64,000 nucleotides of DNA from the NCBI RefSeq assembly GCF_007567505.1, contig NZ_CP041783.1, positions 4,774,001-4,838,000 on the forward strand. The letters run 5' to 3'. The stretch is from Shewanella donghaensis (lineage in GTDB: Bacteria > Pseudomonadota > Gammaproteobacteria > Enterobacterales > Shewanellaceae). Below are positions 51,447 through 60,731 of the stretch, piece by piece. The translations under genes were made by a program, and so were the position numbers. Below the pieces are notes generated by a model that saw only the letters and a list, made by a program, of their open reading frames with translations, did not search any database and was not told the origin of the DNA. Positions within the stretch are counted from its first letter, which is position 1, and every line of letters starts with the position of its first letter.

Positions 51447-52811
51447 ATGACCTCTGCTACTGATCGCAAAGATGATACTGAAACGAGCCTAAATGCTGAA
51501 ACTACTTCAGCTGTGCAAGCTGAAGCTAATAACGTTAGTTTCACTGAAATGGGCCTAATCTCGCCATTATTAGCGCGGTTAACTGAACTTGAATATCTCA
51601 CTCCCACGCCTATTCAAGCACAAGCTATTCCTCATGTATTAGCGGGTAAAGATTTACTTGCTGGCGCGAACACCGGTTCAGGTAAAACAGCTGCATTTGC
51701 ATTACCTATTTTACAGCAGTTAAGTCAGTCTGGCGCTTCTTCAAAAGACAAAGGTAACTATGTTTCAGCATTAGTGTTAGTGCCTACTCGTGAGCTTGCA
51801 AAACAAGTTGCCGATAGCGTTAAATCTTATGCGGTTCATTTTAATGGTGCGATTAAAACGGTTGCCGTGTTTGGTGGTGTGTCTGCCAATACGCAAATGC
51901 TTGCCCTTCGTGGTGGCGCAGATGTGTTAGTTGCAACACCTGGTCGATTATTAGATTTGATTTCAAGCAATGCGATTAAACTCGATAAGGTGAAAACCTT
52001 AGTACTCGATGAAGCCGACCGAATGTTAAGCCTTGGTTTTACTGATGAACTCGCATCAATTTTAAAACTAATGCCTGAGAAAAAACAAAAACTGTTATTT
52101 TCAGCCACCTTCCCTGAAGGCGTTCGCGTACTGACTGAGAGCTTATTAACTAATCCGGTAGAGATCCAGTTACAAAGTGCTGATGAAAGTACCTTAGTCC
52201 AACGTGCTTTTACGGTAAATCGTGAAAGCAAAACGGCATTATTAGCTCATCTCATTAAAGAGCATAAATGGCGCCAAGCATTGATATTTGTTAATGCTAA
52301 AAATAGCTGTCGTCATTTAGCTGAAAAACTGTCAAAACGCGGTATTACCGCTGAAGTTTTCCACGGCGATAAAGCGCAGGGCGCACGTAATCGTGTGCTT
52401 GATGGCTTTAAATCGGGCGATATTGAAGTGTTAATTGCAACTGATATCGCAGCACGTGGTCTTGATATTGAAAAGCTGCCAGTTGTTATCAATTTTGATT
52501 TACCAAGAAGCCCTGCTGACTACATGCACCGTATTGGTCGGAGTGGTCGTGCCGGTGAAGTTGGTTTAGCAATAACGCTACTTGCCCATGCTGATTATCA
52601 TCATTTTAGAGTTATTGAGAAAAAGAATGCTCTGCGTTTAGAACGCGAACAAGTTGTCGGTTTTGAAGCTGATGAGCAAATGCCTGATGATTTACTTGAG
52701 CTAGATAAACCGATGGCAAGACCTGAAGGCACCGGCAAGAAAAAACGTAAAAACAAGCCTGCGGTCAATGTTGAATTTTGGGCTCATGCCACAAAACCTG
52801 ATCTTGAATAA
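51447..52811 (+). CDS. DEAD-box RNA helicase (RhlE/SrmB type)
   Basis: The 454-residue helicase has the Q motif (TPTPIQAQAIPHVLAGKDLLAGA), Walker A ANTGSGKTAAF, PTRELAKQ, TPGRLLD, DEAD in LVLDEADRML, SAT in LFSATFP, and the second-domain motifs ATDIAARGLDIE and HRIGRSGRAG. It unwinds RNA duplexes, usually in ribosome assembly or RNA decay. The basic tail GKKKRKNKPA fits RNA binding. An acidic/Thr-rich N-terminus of about 35 residues precedes the core. The subfamily is not certain. Confidence 0.9.
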   Translation: MTSATDRKDDTETSLNAETTSAVQAEANNVSFTEMGLISPLLARLTELEYLTPTPIQAQAIPHVLAGKDLLAGANTGSGKTAAFALPILQQLSQSGASSKDKGNYVSALVLVPTRELAKQVADSVKSYAVHFNGAIKTVAVFGGVSANTQMLALRGGADVLVATPGRLLDLISSNAIKLDKVKTLVLDEADRMLSLGFTDELASILKLMPEKKQKLLFSATFPEGVRVLTESLLTNPVEIQLQSADESTLVQRAFTVNRESKTALLAHLIKEHKWRQALIFVNAKNSCRHLAEKLSKRGITAEVFHGDKAQGARNRVLDGFKSGDIEVLIATDIAARGLDIEKLPVVINFDLPRSPADYMHRIGRSGRAGEVGLAITLLAHADYHHFRVIEKKNALRLEREQVVGFEADEQMPDDLLELDKPMARPEGTGKKKRKNKPAVNVEFWAHATKPDLE

Positions 52812-52874
52812 ACTTAGGCCAAACTAGAGCCAAAACAACATCATTCCTGAATTGAGAAGAGTACTAACGATTTT

Positions 52875-53345
52875 ATGAAGCAGTTATTTTGGTTAGTCGA
52901 AGGGGTCATTGCTGGTCGCAGTGGCCCGAATAAAGATCCTTGGAATTTAGCAGAATTAAAAGCCGAGGGCATTGGCGCAATCCTGTCTGTTAATGATGGT
53001 GATGACGTCGATGATCAAGCGATTGAAGCGTTAGGGCTTAAATACTGCTGCACTCCGTTTTCTAAAAATATTCCACCCCAAGAGGGTGATGAGGCCATTT
53101 GTGTAAAGCAAATGCCCAAAGCGTTAGCCTTTATCCGACAGTGTGAAGCACAACATCTTCCGGTATTAATTCATTGTCGTTCTGGTAAAGACAGAACGGG
53201 TATCATGATGGCGTACTATCTCTTAGACAATGGCGCAGCGCCGGTTCACGCCGTCAGTCAAGTGAGAAATGTAAGGGATATTGCTTTTAGCTCAGAAGGT
53301 TGGGATCAATTCGTGTTTGATGTCTTGTATGCACTGCAAGATTAA
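52875..53345 (+). CDS. Dual-specificity/tyrosine protein phosphatase family protein
   Basis: The 156-residue protein has the Cys-phosphatase loop HCRSGKDRTG (CX5R) in LPVLIHCRSGKDRTGIMMAYYL, and a general acid region near FSKNIPPQEGDE. The fold resembles atypical dual-specificity phosphatases found in bacteria. It lies 63 bases downstream of the helicase gene and may be co-transcribed. The substrate is unknown. Confidence 0.8.
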   Translation: MKQLFWLVEGVIAGRSGPNKDPWNLAELKAEGIGAILSVNDGDDVDDQAIEALGLKYCCTPFSKNIPPQEGDEAICVKQMPKALAFIRQCEAQHLPVLIHCRSGKDRTGIMMAYYLLDNGAAPVHAVSQVRNVRDIAFSSEGWDQFVFDVLYALQD

Positions 53346-53406
53346 ACCATAGTAAGATTGTTCGGCGATTGTAAATTATTAGATAACAACAGAAAGGAAG
53401 CAAAAC

Positions 53407-54969
53407 ATGGCCAAAACGAATTATTTATTTTTAGTTTGTTGCGTGTTTTACTTTTTTTTATCTGGTTGCGCCAATAACGCTCAGTTTGAGCCTTTAACAA
53501 AAGAATATAAGCTGTCTCCTCCTACGGATTCGTCTCTTGCTCAATATATTGACTCCCAAATTCAACTCCAACAACAAGTTTCCCCTAAAGTAGCTACAGC
53601 TTACAACTCTCAACAGCAAGTAACGGGTGTTAAAACACTCGCTGATGGCGTTGATGCATTTGTAGCAAGACTTGCGATGATTGAAGCCGCGACCAAAAGT
53701 ATTGATTTGCAGTATTACATATACCGAAATGATGAAACGGGAAAAATTCTCAGTTTGTTTTTGTATAAAGCGGCAGAAAGAGGGGTAAGAGTACGAATCC
53801 TATTGGATGATTTAACCACTGTAAATGGCGATGAAGGTTTATTGGCTATCGCAAATCATCCTAATATTGACGTACGGTTATTTAACCCGTCGTTTGAGCG
53901 TCACTATCGAGGTATGGCATTTCTATGGGACTTTAACCGCTTAAACCACCGCATGCATAACAAATCACTGACTATCGATAACCTTGTGACCGTAGTGGGT
54001 GGGCGCAATATCGGTGCTGAGTATTTCTCAGCTAATGAAGATGTTGAATTTGGTGATTTTGACTTATTGGCTATTGGCGCGGCGGTTGATCAAGTTTCTG
54101 ACCAATTTGATATTTACTGGAATTCAGAGCAAGTTCAAAGCATAGAGCAATTAGTTGACCCAAATGATGTAAATTTTGATTTAACGTCTTTGAAAAGCAA
54201 AGCTGTCAGCTTTGAATCGACCTTAGCAACCAACGATTATGTAAAACGTCTGGAAAATAGCCCTCTCCTTGATCGATTAAAAAGTAAATCTCTTGATTGG
54301 TATTGGGGGGAAGGGCTTGTTGTTTATGATCCTCCCAATAAATTGGAAAAACCAGATGGCACTGTTCTGCTAGACGATTTGAGTTACTTTTTTGAGCAAG
54401 CTCAAGATAAGCTATTGATTGTGTCACCCTATTTTGTCCCCGGTGACAATGCTACAAACGCGTTCATAGACGCGGTTAAGCAGGGTAAAAAAATCACCAT
54501 TATAACTAACAGTTTAGCGGCAACCGATGTGCTCGCAGTTCATGCAGGATATCAACAGTACCGACAGAAATTGATTGAGGGTGGCGTTAAAATCTATGAA
54601 GTTAAAGATGACCCTTCGGTAAAAAAATCCAGCTGGAAAGGAAGTAGTCGTACAAGCTTACACGCTAAAACTTTCATCATCGATGAAAAAGCGATCTTTG
54701 TTGGCTCCTTTAATTTCGATCCTCGTTCAGCTTTTATCAATACTGAAATGGGTCTTATTTTCCATAATCAACAACTTGCAAAAAGTATCCTTAAGAGCTT
54801 AGACGATTCAGGTTTTAATAAGGCCTACGAAGTTGTGTTTAAAGATGGCGAACTGGTTTGGCTCGATCATCTTCATAATAAAACCATTTATGCAGAACCT
54901 GGAGCTGGTTTTTGGCGTAAGTTTTTTGCGGACTTCTTGTCACTATTGCCTATAGAGTCACAACTATAA
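53407..54969 (+). CDS. Phospholipase D family lipoprotein, ClsC-like
   Basis: The 520-residue protein has a lipoprotein signal (FYFFLSGC, Cys about residue 21) and two phospholipase D HKD motifs: MHNKSLTIDNLVTVVGGRNIG in the first half and LHAKTFIIDEKAIFVGSFNFDPRS in the second. Its order and the YYIYRNDETGKILS segment match E. coli ClsC (YmdC), which makes cardiolipin from phosphatidylglycerol and phosphatidylethanolamine. It would act at the envelope. Another phospholipid-modifying activity is possible. AAGGAAG precedes the ATG. Confidence 0.82.
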   Translation: MAKTNYLFLVCCVFYFFLSGCANNAQFEPLTKEYKLSPPTDSSLAQYIDSQIQLQQQVSPKVATAYNSQQQVTGVKTLADGVDAFVARLAMIEAATKSIDLQYYIYRNDETGKILSLFLYKAAERGVRVRILLDDLTTVNGDEGLLAIANHPNIDVRLFNPSFERHYRGMAFLWDFNRLNHRMHNKSLTIDNLVTVVGGRNIGAEYFSANEDVEFGDFDLLAIGAAVDQVSDQFDIYWNSEQVQSIEQLVDPNDVNFDLTSLKSKAVSFESTLATNDYVKRLENSPLLDRLKSKSLDWYWGEGLVVYDPPNKLEKPDGTVLLDDLSYFFEQAQDKLLIVSPYFVPGDNATNAFIDAVKQGKKITIITNSLAATDVLAVHAGYQQYRQKLIEGGVKIYEVKDDPSVKKSSWKGSSRTSLHAKTFIIDEKAIFVGSFNFDPRSAFINTEMGLIFHNQQLAKSILKSLDDSGFNKAYEVVFKDGELVWLDHLHNKTIYAEPGAGFWRKFFADFLSLLPIESQL

Positions 54970-55057
54970 CAATCCTAATAGAAAATTAACTCATTGAGTT
55001 TGCTATGTCTAAATTGCTATGTTTAACTTTATATAACATTTCTTTTATGGGGATCAA

Positions 55058-55936
55058 ATGAAGAGTAAAGCAAGTCAATCTCAGGGATTGTTACTGTTTA
55101 ATATTTCTCATACTCAACAGTTTGCTTTGGGTACTTTAAAGATACGTGAACTAGTCCCTTACACTCGTTTATCAAGTATTCCTCAATCTCATCCTTCTAT
55201 ATTAGGTGCCGCCACTATCCGTGGAACCACTTTAGCTGTTATTGATATGGCTGCATCTATCGGTTTCAAGCCTATTGACCCTGAGGAATATGAAAACTGT
55301 AATATAATCATCACAGATTGCCAGAGGATGATTATTGGTTTTTTAGTTAAAGGTATCGATAAAATCGTGGAATGTAATTGGCGAGATATTGAAGCGCCAT
55401 CATCCAACTTAGGTCATGACGTTTTCCTGACCGGGGTTACTCGTATTGACGATAAGTTAGTGCAACTGCTTGACGTTGAACTACTCATGGCAAAAATATT
55501 CCCATACGACCCCCTTACTAACAGAGCTATTCTGACCGATGTTCAACGGGAAAAGTTAAAACCAATGAATATTTTATTGGTCGATGATTCTAAAGTCGCT
55601 CGTAAACAGCTTTCAGATGCATTGGATTTTATTAATATTCCGTATTCAGTCACTTCTGATGGACGAGATGCATTAAAGAAAATGCAGCAGGCGGCAGATA
55701 ATAAACAAGCGATTGACATTTTGGTGAGTGATATTGAAATGCCCGGACTTGATGGTTATGAATTAGCGTTTGAAGTTAAAAATAATCCTCTGCTGGCGAA
55801 TGCATATATTATTTTACACACGTCATTGTCGAGTGAGATTAGTGTTAGCCAAGCTAAGCAAGTCGGTGCTGATGAAGCGTTAACTAAATTTGATGCCCAT
55901 GAGTTGATAGATGCGATGTTACGTGGAACCAAATAA
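55058..55936 (+). CDS. cheV: Chemotaxis coupling protein CheV
   Basis: The 292-residue protein has an N-terminal CheW-like domain (FALGTLKIRELVPYTRLSSIPQSHPSILGAATIRG) and a C-terminal response-regulator receiver with acceptor Asp225 in LVSDIEMPGLDGYE, acidic DD in LLVDDSKVARKQL and the switch Thr/Lys in LHTSLSS and LTKFDA. It couples receptors to CheA and tunes signalling by phosphorylation. It is a lone chemotaxis gene here, as cheV often is in Shewanella and Vibrio. Confidence 0.93.
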   Translation: MKSKASQSQGLLLFNISHTQQFALGTLKIRELVPYTRLSSIPQSHPSILGAATIRGTTLAVIDMAASIGFKPIDPEEYENCNIIITDCQRMIIGFLVKGIDKIVECNWRDIEAPSSNLGHDVFLTGVTRIDDKLVQLLDVELLMAKIFPYDPLTNRAILTDVQREKLKPMNILLVDDSKVARKQLSDALDFINIPYSVTSDGRDALKKMQQAADNKQAIDILVSDIEMPGLDGYELAFEVKNNPLLANAYIILHTSLSSEISVSQAKQVGADEALTKFDAHELIDAMLRGTK

Positions 55937-56183
55937 TGGCTTTTTTTAGTATTAATTTACTCCACACGTTACTGAGTTAATTTTCACCACATGTTGGCTT
56001 AATGTGGTTGGTTTGGATATACAGGGTAATATTAGCGCATCATTTTGCCACTAAACTAGACTTTAGGCATCCCATCCGATATATACCTATCAGAGCTTAT
56101 TAAAAGCCACCAATACAGAGCTTAATAAAGCAATAAAATGAGTGCTTTAGAAAAGCCATAAATATAAGAATATAGGTCAAGCA

Positions 56184-57407
56184 ATGAATCAAAATACATC
56201 TCTGTTAGCACGGGTAGCTAACGGTAGCCTAGTGCTACAAATTCTCGCCGGTATCGTCTTCGGTGTCCTCCTCGCAACTTTCTCAACTTCGGCAGCAGAG
56301 CAAGTATCCTTTTTAGGTGATTTGTTTGTTGGTGCGTTAAAAGCGGTGGCACCGATTTTGGTGTTCGTGCTGGTGGCATCATCAATCGCCAACCAAAAGA
56401 AAAATGCCCAAACGAACATGCGTCCGATTATCGGGATGTACTTGGTGGGGACTTTAGCTGCAGCGTTAACAGCTGTTCTATTCAGTTTTGCATTTCCAAC
56501 AACATTAGTATTAGTTGGTGGCGTAGAAGGGTCTAACCCTCCTCAAGGGATTGCTGAGGTATTAAATACTTTATTGTTTAAGGTTGTCGATAACCCAATT
56601 AACGCATTATTAACCGGTAACTATATTGGTATTCTTGCATGGAGTATCGGTTTAGGTATTACCTTGCATCATGCAAATGAATCAACCAAGAAAGTGATGG
56701 CAGATTTAAGTGATGGTGTGACTAAAATCGTCCGTTTCGTTATTCGTTTTGCTCCGATCGGTATCTTCGGTTTAGTTTCTGGCACTATTGCTGCCACCGG
56801 TTTCGATGCGTTAGCGGGTTACGCACAGCTGTTAGCTGTATTAGTCGGCGCAATGCTGTTTATGGCATTAGTCGTTAACCCGATAATGGTTTACGTAAAA
56901 ATTAAACGTAATCCTTATCCATTAGTACTGAAATGTTTACGTGAAAGTGGCGTTACAGCCTTCTTTACTCGTTCAAGTGCGGCAAATATTCCGGTTAACA
57001 TGGCGTTATGCGAAGAGTTAAAATTGCATAAAGATACTTATTCAGTATCAATCCCATTAGGTGCAACCATCAATATGGGTGGCGCAGCTATTACCATTAC
57101 AGTACTGACATTAGCAGCTGCACATACGTTAGGGATTCAAATTGATTTCTTAACCGCTGTGTTATTGAGTGTTGTTGCTGCTGTATCGGCTTGTGGTGCA
57201 TCTGGCGTTGCTGGTGGTTCATTACTGCTTATCCCATTAGCTTGTAGCTTATTTGGCATATCAAACGATGTGGCGATGCAAGTTGTAGCGGTGGGCTTCA
57301 TCATTGGTGTTATCCAAGATTCGGCTGAAACGGCGCTTAACAGCTCTACAGATGTGGTATTCACTGCTGCAGCTTGCGAAGCAGCAGAGAATAAAGCCAA
57401 CAGCTAG
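56184..57407 (+). CDS. sstT: Serine/threonine:sodium symporter SstT
   Basis: The 407-residue dicarboxylate/amino-acid:cation symporter has about nine hydrophobic segments, the re-entrant loop RSSAANIPVNMALCEEL, and the transport core PLGATINMGGAAITITVLTLAAAHTLG. VFVLVASSIANQKKN and IQDSAETALNSSTDVVFTAA are typical of SstT. It imports serine and threonine with sodium, which suits a marine organism. A terminator follows. Confidence 0.94.
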   Translation: MNQNTSLLARVANGSLVLQILAGIVFGVLLATFSTSAAEQVSFLGDLFVGALKAVAPILVFVLVASSIANQKKNAQTNMRPIIGMYLVGTLAAALTAVLFSFAFPTTLVLVGGVEGSNPPQGIAEVLNTLLFKVVDNPINALLTGNYIGILAWSIGLGITLHHANESTKKVMADLSDGVTKIVRFVIRFAPIGIFGLVSGTIAATGFDALAGYAQLLAVLVGAMLFMALVVNPIMVYVKIKRNPYPLVLKCLRESGVTAFFTRSSAANIPVNMALCEELKLHKDTYSVSIPLGATINMGGAAITITVLTLAAAHTLGIQIDFLTAVLLSVVAAVSACGASGVAGGSLLLIPLACSLFGISNDVAMQVVAVGFIIGVIQDSAETALNSSTDVVFTAAACEAAENKANS

Positions 57408-57562
57408 TTGAATGAGTATTAGCTCGTTTCAATGTTTATAGTACTGGATTACAGGCTTGGATCTAGCTTTTAGCGAGTTAAGCATCATCGCCTATATCTT
57501 AATAAATTTGGACTATACCCTTAAATTCGAATTTGAAGAGTTACTCTCTTATTTGAGATAAT

Positions 57563-57592
57563 AAAAAACCGACAATTAAGTCGGTTTTTTTG
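57563..57592 (+). terminator. Terminator after sstT
   Basis: AAAAAACCGAC-AATTAA-GTCGGTTTTTTT is an 11-bp stem with a T run, and is also usable from the opposite strand. Confidence 0.9.
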
Positions 57593-57657
57593 TGTCCGTA
57601 TATTCGATTTAACGCGGCTTATCAAGCGATCAATATACGGCGTCTAGCAAAGTATTT

Positions 57658-58314
57658 TTAGCAAAAAGGGTGCTTGCTAAAAAAGGTACGTTGCTTTTGA
57701 GTGTACGGATGCGTAATAGTCAGCATTTGTGCGTGTAAGCTAAGACGCTTTTTCGCTTTTGCTGTAATGTCATCACCGTAAAAGTTGTCACCAAGAATAA
57801 CGTGGTTAAGTGCTAGCATATGCACACGTAATTGATGAGTACGACCAGTTTCAGGCATTAACCTAACTAAAGTATGGTTAGGAAAACGTTCAATCACTTC
57901 ATAATGGGTAATGGCAGATTTACCTTGCTCAGATACCACTTGAAATGGTGGGTTTTCTTTGTCGCCAGCTAACGATAATTCAACCGTGCCGCTGTCTGTT
58001 TCAACATTGCCATCAACTTCTGCGATATAAACCTTTTTGGTTTTTCTATCTTGAAATTGTGTCTTAAGGTGTGATTCTGCTTTTTTGTTACGAGCAAAAA
58101 CCATAATTCCTGAGGTATCACAATCTAAGCGATGCACCAAAATTGCTTCAGGATAGACCTTTTGTAAACGCGTAATGGCGCAATCATGGGTATTTGCAGC
58201 CTTGCCAGGATTAGCTAATAAACCTGCTGGTTTATTAATGACAATAATGTCGCGGTCTGTATATCGGATATCAAGCCAAGGGATACTTGGTGGTTGGTAG
58301 TCAAAAATTTGCAT
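57658..58314 (-). CDS. rluA: Pseudouridine synthase RluA (23S rRNA/tRNA)
   Basis: The 218-residue RluA-family enzyme has the catalytic Asp motif HRLDCDTSGIMVFAR and no S4 domain. Its size equals E. coli RluA (219 residues), which modifies 23S rRNA U746 and U32 of several tRNAs. The N-terminal YTDRDIIVINKPAGLLANPGK and ETGRTHQLRVHM are conserved. Other short RluA-type enzymes cannot be fully excluded. Confidence 0.88.
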   Translation of the reverse strand: MQIFDYQPPSIPWLDIRYTDRDIIVINKPAGLLANPGKAANTHDCAITRLQKVYPEAILVHRLDCDTSGIMVFARNKKAESHLKTQFQDRKTKKVYIAEVDGNVETDSGTVELSLAGDKENPPFQVVSEQGKSAITHYEVIERFPNHTLVRLMPETGRTHQLRVHMLALNHVILGDNFYGDDITAKAKKRLSLHAQMLTITHPYTQKQRTFFSKHPFC

Positions 58315-58444
58315 TTAATCGCATCAGTTTACAAAAAGTAGATGACTATTTTAGCAAATAAAAGCCTCAGCAGTAACGCATATCACTGCTAAAAATGAAA
58401 TAGCGGCTAAACAGGCTATTTATGGGGGTATTTATTGAGATGAT

Positions 58445-59041
58445 TTAAGGCAAATACTGCTCAGGGGTCTTACGACTGTAGATTCGGCTATAGGCCATTA
58501 ACTGTGGATAAAAAGTACGAAAAGCAATTTCAATTTCTACATAAAGTTTATCAACATCGTTAATTGCAGTGTTGAATAACTCGGGTTTTGAAATTCGCTG
58601 GCTCACACCTTCAATGGCTTTATTTAACCCTTCTCTGGTTTGGTAGCTCATCAACCAATCTTGTTCGATGATTCTAGGGGCTATATCAACCAATTTTTGA
58701 GGAAGTTCATTAGTGTTTTCAAGACTATGATATGACTTTTGGGTAAATTCAGATAGCGACTGGTGATGATATTCCTCCCAATAGTAGGCTAGATAGTGAT
58801 CAAATGTTAAATCAATAAGGATTGGGGCGACTCTTCGAGATGTTTTTGGGAATAATTTGACTAAATCAGTAATTATTTCATGTGAATCAGTAATTTGATC
58901 AATTTGACGATGTAGCCAAATACCTTGCTGTAAATGCTTTGGGAAGTGTTTTATATCGCCTTTGGCAAAATCACCAGCAAGATTGGCTGCTAAATCAGTT
59001 TTACTAATATCAGCTAGGTGTAAGTGAGCAAGAAAGTTCAT
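58445..59041 (-). CDS. acpH: Acyl carrier protein phosphodiesterase
   Basis: This 198-residue HD-like enzyme removes the 4'-phosphopantetheine arm from ACP. It begins MNFLAHLHLADISKTDLAANLAGDFAKGD, matching AcpH (E. coli YajB), and keeps the metal-binding WLHRQIDQITDSH and LIDLTFDHYLAYYW. I chose the ATG at 59041 because it aligns with the family start. An in-frame ATG 35 codons upstream is probably not used. It stands just before queA-tgt-yajC-secD, as in E. coli. Confidence 0.9.
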   Translation of the reverse strand: MNFLAHLHLADISKTDLAANLAGDFAKGDIKHFPKHLQQGIWLHRQIDQITDSHEIITDLVKLFPKTSRRVAPILIDLTFDHYLAYYWEEYHHQSLSEFTQKSYHSLENTNELPQKLVDIAPRIIEQDWLMSYQTREGLNKAIEGVSQRISKPELFNTAINDVDKLYVEIEIAFRTFYPQLMAYSRIYSRKTPEQYLP

Positions 59042-59224
59042 ATTTTGTACTTTTATTTTTGAGGAAATACCGTATGATGCTAAATTACGCATATGAAAAT
59101 TTAGCGACAACTGACTGTAAGTTTTATCATATAGATTTCTCTTCAAAAGTCATGGGTATTATTTTCAAAGGATGTTGCGGAAAAATTTCGATTACCTCTC
59201 GAGTAGTACAGTAAAGGATCAAGG

Positions 59225-59422
59225 ATGATGAAAAACTGGATAATGTCGGTCTTAGGACAGCAATCTAGCCAAAAAAGAAAAAAGGTTGAATTTGATCTTA
59301 GGTTTGAAACTCAATCTTTTAAACCAGGGCAAGATTCAGTTTCTGCAGACGATGATTCTTTATTGACAATTGTTGATGACAACAAAAGTACCAGCCAATT
59401 TAAACCTCCAAATTCAAAATAA
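59225..59422 (+). CDS. Hypothetical small protein, 65 residues
   Basis: The ATG is preceded by AAGGATCAAGG, a good ribosome-binding site, and the gene ends 50 bases before a terminator, so it looks real. The product is polar, with a basic patch QKRKKVEF followed by an acidic SADDDSLLTIVDDN. I do not recognise it. Confidence 0.55.
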   Translation: MMKNWIMSVLGQQSSQKRKKVEFDLRFETQSFKPGQDSVSADDDSLLTIVDDNKSTSQFKPPNSK

Positions 59423-59486
59423 TGTCGTAATAATCATGATGAGTGATTGTTAACCGAACACTATTTATTGCTCGATACTTGATATT

Positions 59487-59522
59487 AGCGGCTGCTAGCC
59501 ATAGACTAGCGGCCGTTTTTAT
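59487..59522 (+). terminator. Terminator between the small gene and queA
   Basis: CGGCTGCTAG-CCATAGA-CTAGCGGCCG is a stem with one mismatch followed by TTTTT. Confidence 0.8.
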
Positions 59523-59546
59523 TGGCTAAATAAAGAGTATCAAAAA

Positions 59547-60587
59547 ATGCGCGTAGCAGACTTTTCTTTTGAATTACCAGATGAGCTTATTGCTCGATAT
59601 CCGATGGCGGAGCGAAATGCCTCACGTTTATTAACGCTAGATGGTAATTCTGGTGAGTTAGCAGATAAGCAATTCACCGATGTCCTTTCAAAAGTGAATA
59701 GCGGCGATTTGATGGTCTTTAATAATACCCGCGTTATTCCTGCACGTTTATTCGGCCAGAAAGAGAGCGGCGGCAAGTTAGAAATGTTGGTTGAGAGAAT
59801 GCTTGATGACAAGCGTATTTTGGCCCATGTTCGTTGCTCAAAATCCCCAAAAGTTGATTCAATCGTCATTGTTGACGGTGGCTATAAAATGAAAATGTTA
59901 GCCCGACATGACACTTTATTTGAGCTAGGCCTTGAAGACGATAAAACTATCTTAGAAGTGCTAGAAGAGGTTGGCCATATGCCTTTACCTCCTTACATTG
60001 ACCGTCCGGATGAAGATACAGATAAAGAGCGTTATCAAACGGTTTATAACCAAACACCCGGCGCAGTAGCAGCTCCTACAGCAGGTTTGCACTTTGATGA
60101 TGCCATGCTTGCTGCGTTAAAAGACAAAGGCGTCAATATTGCTTTTGTAACCTTGCATGTAGGTGCTGGAACATTCCAACCAGTGCGAGTTGATACCATT
60201 GATGAACATGTGATGCATTCTGAGTGGGCTGAAGTGAGCCAAGGAGTGGTCGATTTAATTGCAAAAACGAAAGAAGCAGGTAAACGTGTTGTTGCTGTAG
60301 GAACGACATCAGTTCGTTCTTTAGAAAGTGCCGCTAAAGCCAGTGGCGATAATCCACTATCAGCATTCAAAGGCGATACAGATATCTTTATTTATCCTGG
60401 ATATCAGTTCAAAGTCATCGATGCCATGGTGACCAATTTTCATTTACCAGAATCGACTTTGATAATGTTAATTAGTGCATTTTCTGGTTTTGATAATGTG
60501 ATCAATGCCTATCAACACGCAATAAAGCAAAAATACCGCTTTTTTAGCTATGGCGATGCCATGTTTTTAACGAAAAAAGCCCCGTAA
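59547..60587 (+). CDS. queA: S-adenosylmethionine:tRNA ribosyltransferase-isomerase
   Basis: The 346-residue enzyme adds the ribosyl part of SAM to preQ1 in tRNA to form epoxyqueuosine. Characteristic segments are FSFELPDELIARYPMAERNASRLL at the N-terminus, VFNNTRVIPARLFG, PPYIDRPDEDTDKERYQTVY, GAVAAPTAGLHFDD and VTNFHLPESTLIMLISAF. It acts after Tgt, encoded just downstream on the same strand. Confidence 0.96.
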   Translation: MRVADFSFELPDELIARYPMAERNASRLLTLDGNSGELADKQFTDVLSKVNSGDLMVFNNTRVIPARLFGQKESGGKLEMLVERMLDDKRILAHVRCSKSPKVDSIVIVDGGYKMKMLARHDTLFELGLEDDKTILEVLEEVGHMPLPPYIDRPDEDTDKERYQTVYNQTPGAVAAPTAGLHFDDAMLAALKDKGVNIAFVTLHVGAGTFQPVRVDTIDEHVMHSEWAEVSQGVVDLIAKTKEAGKRVVAVGTTSVRSLESAAKASGDNPLSAFKGDTDIFIYPGYQFKVIDAMVTNFHLPESTLIMLISAFSGFDNVINAYQHAIKQKYRFFSYGDAMFLTKKAP

Positions 60588-60603
60588 CGATTGATTTTGA
60601 TCT

Positions 60604-60637
60604 AAAATACCCGCCCACAGAGGTGGGTATTTTTTTG
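60604..60637 (+). terminator. Terminator after queA
   Basis: AAATACCCGCC-CACAGA-GGTGGGTATTT with a T run separates queA from tgt, so tgt has its own promoter. Confidence 0.85.
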
Positions 60638-60731
60638 GGTTTATTTTGTGACCTCACTTGAAGTTACGACATATGCCCTCATGTCTAATGAAACAACAGC
60701 GAGTCAGACTGTTTATCTGGCAAGGTGATTT

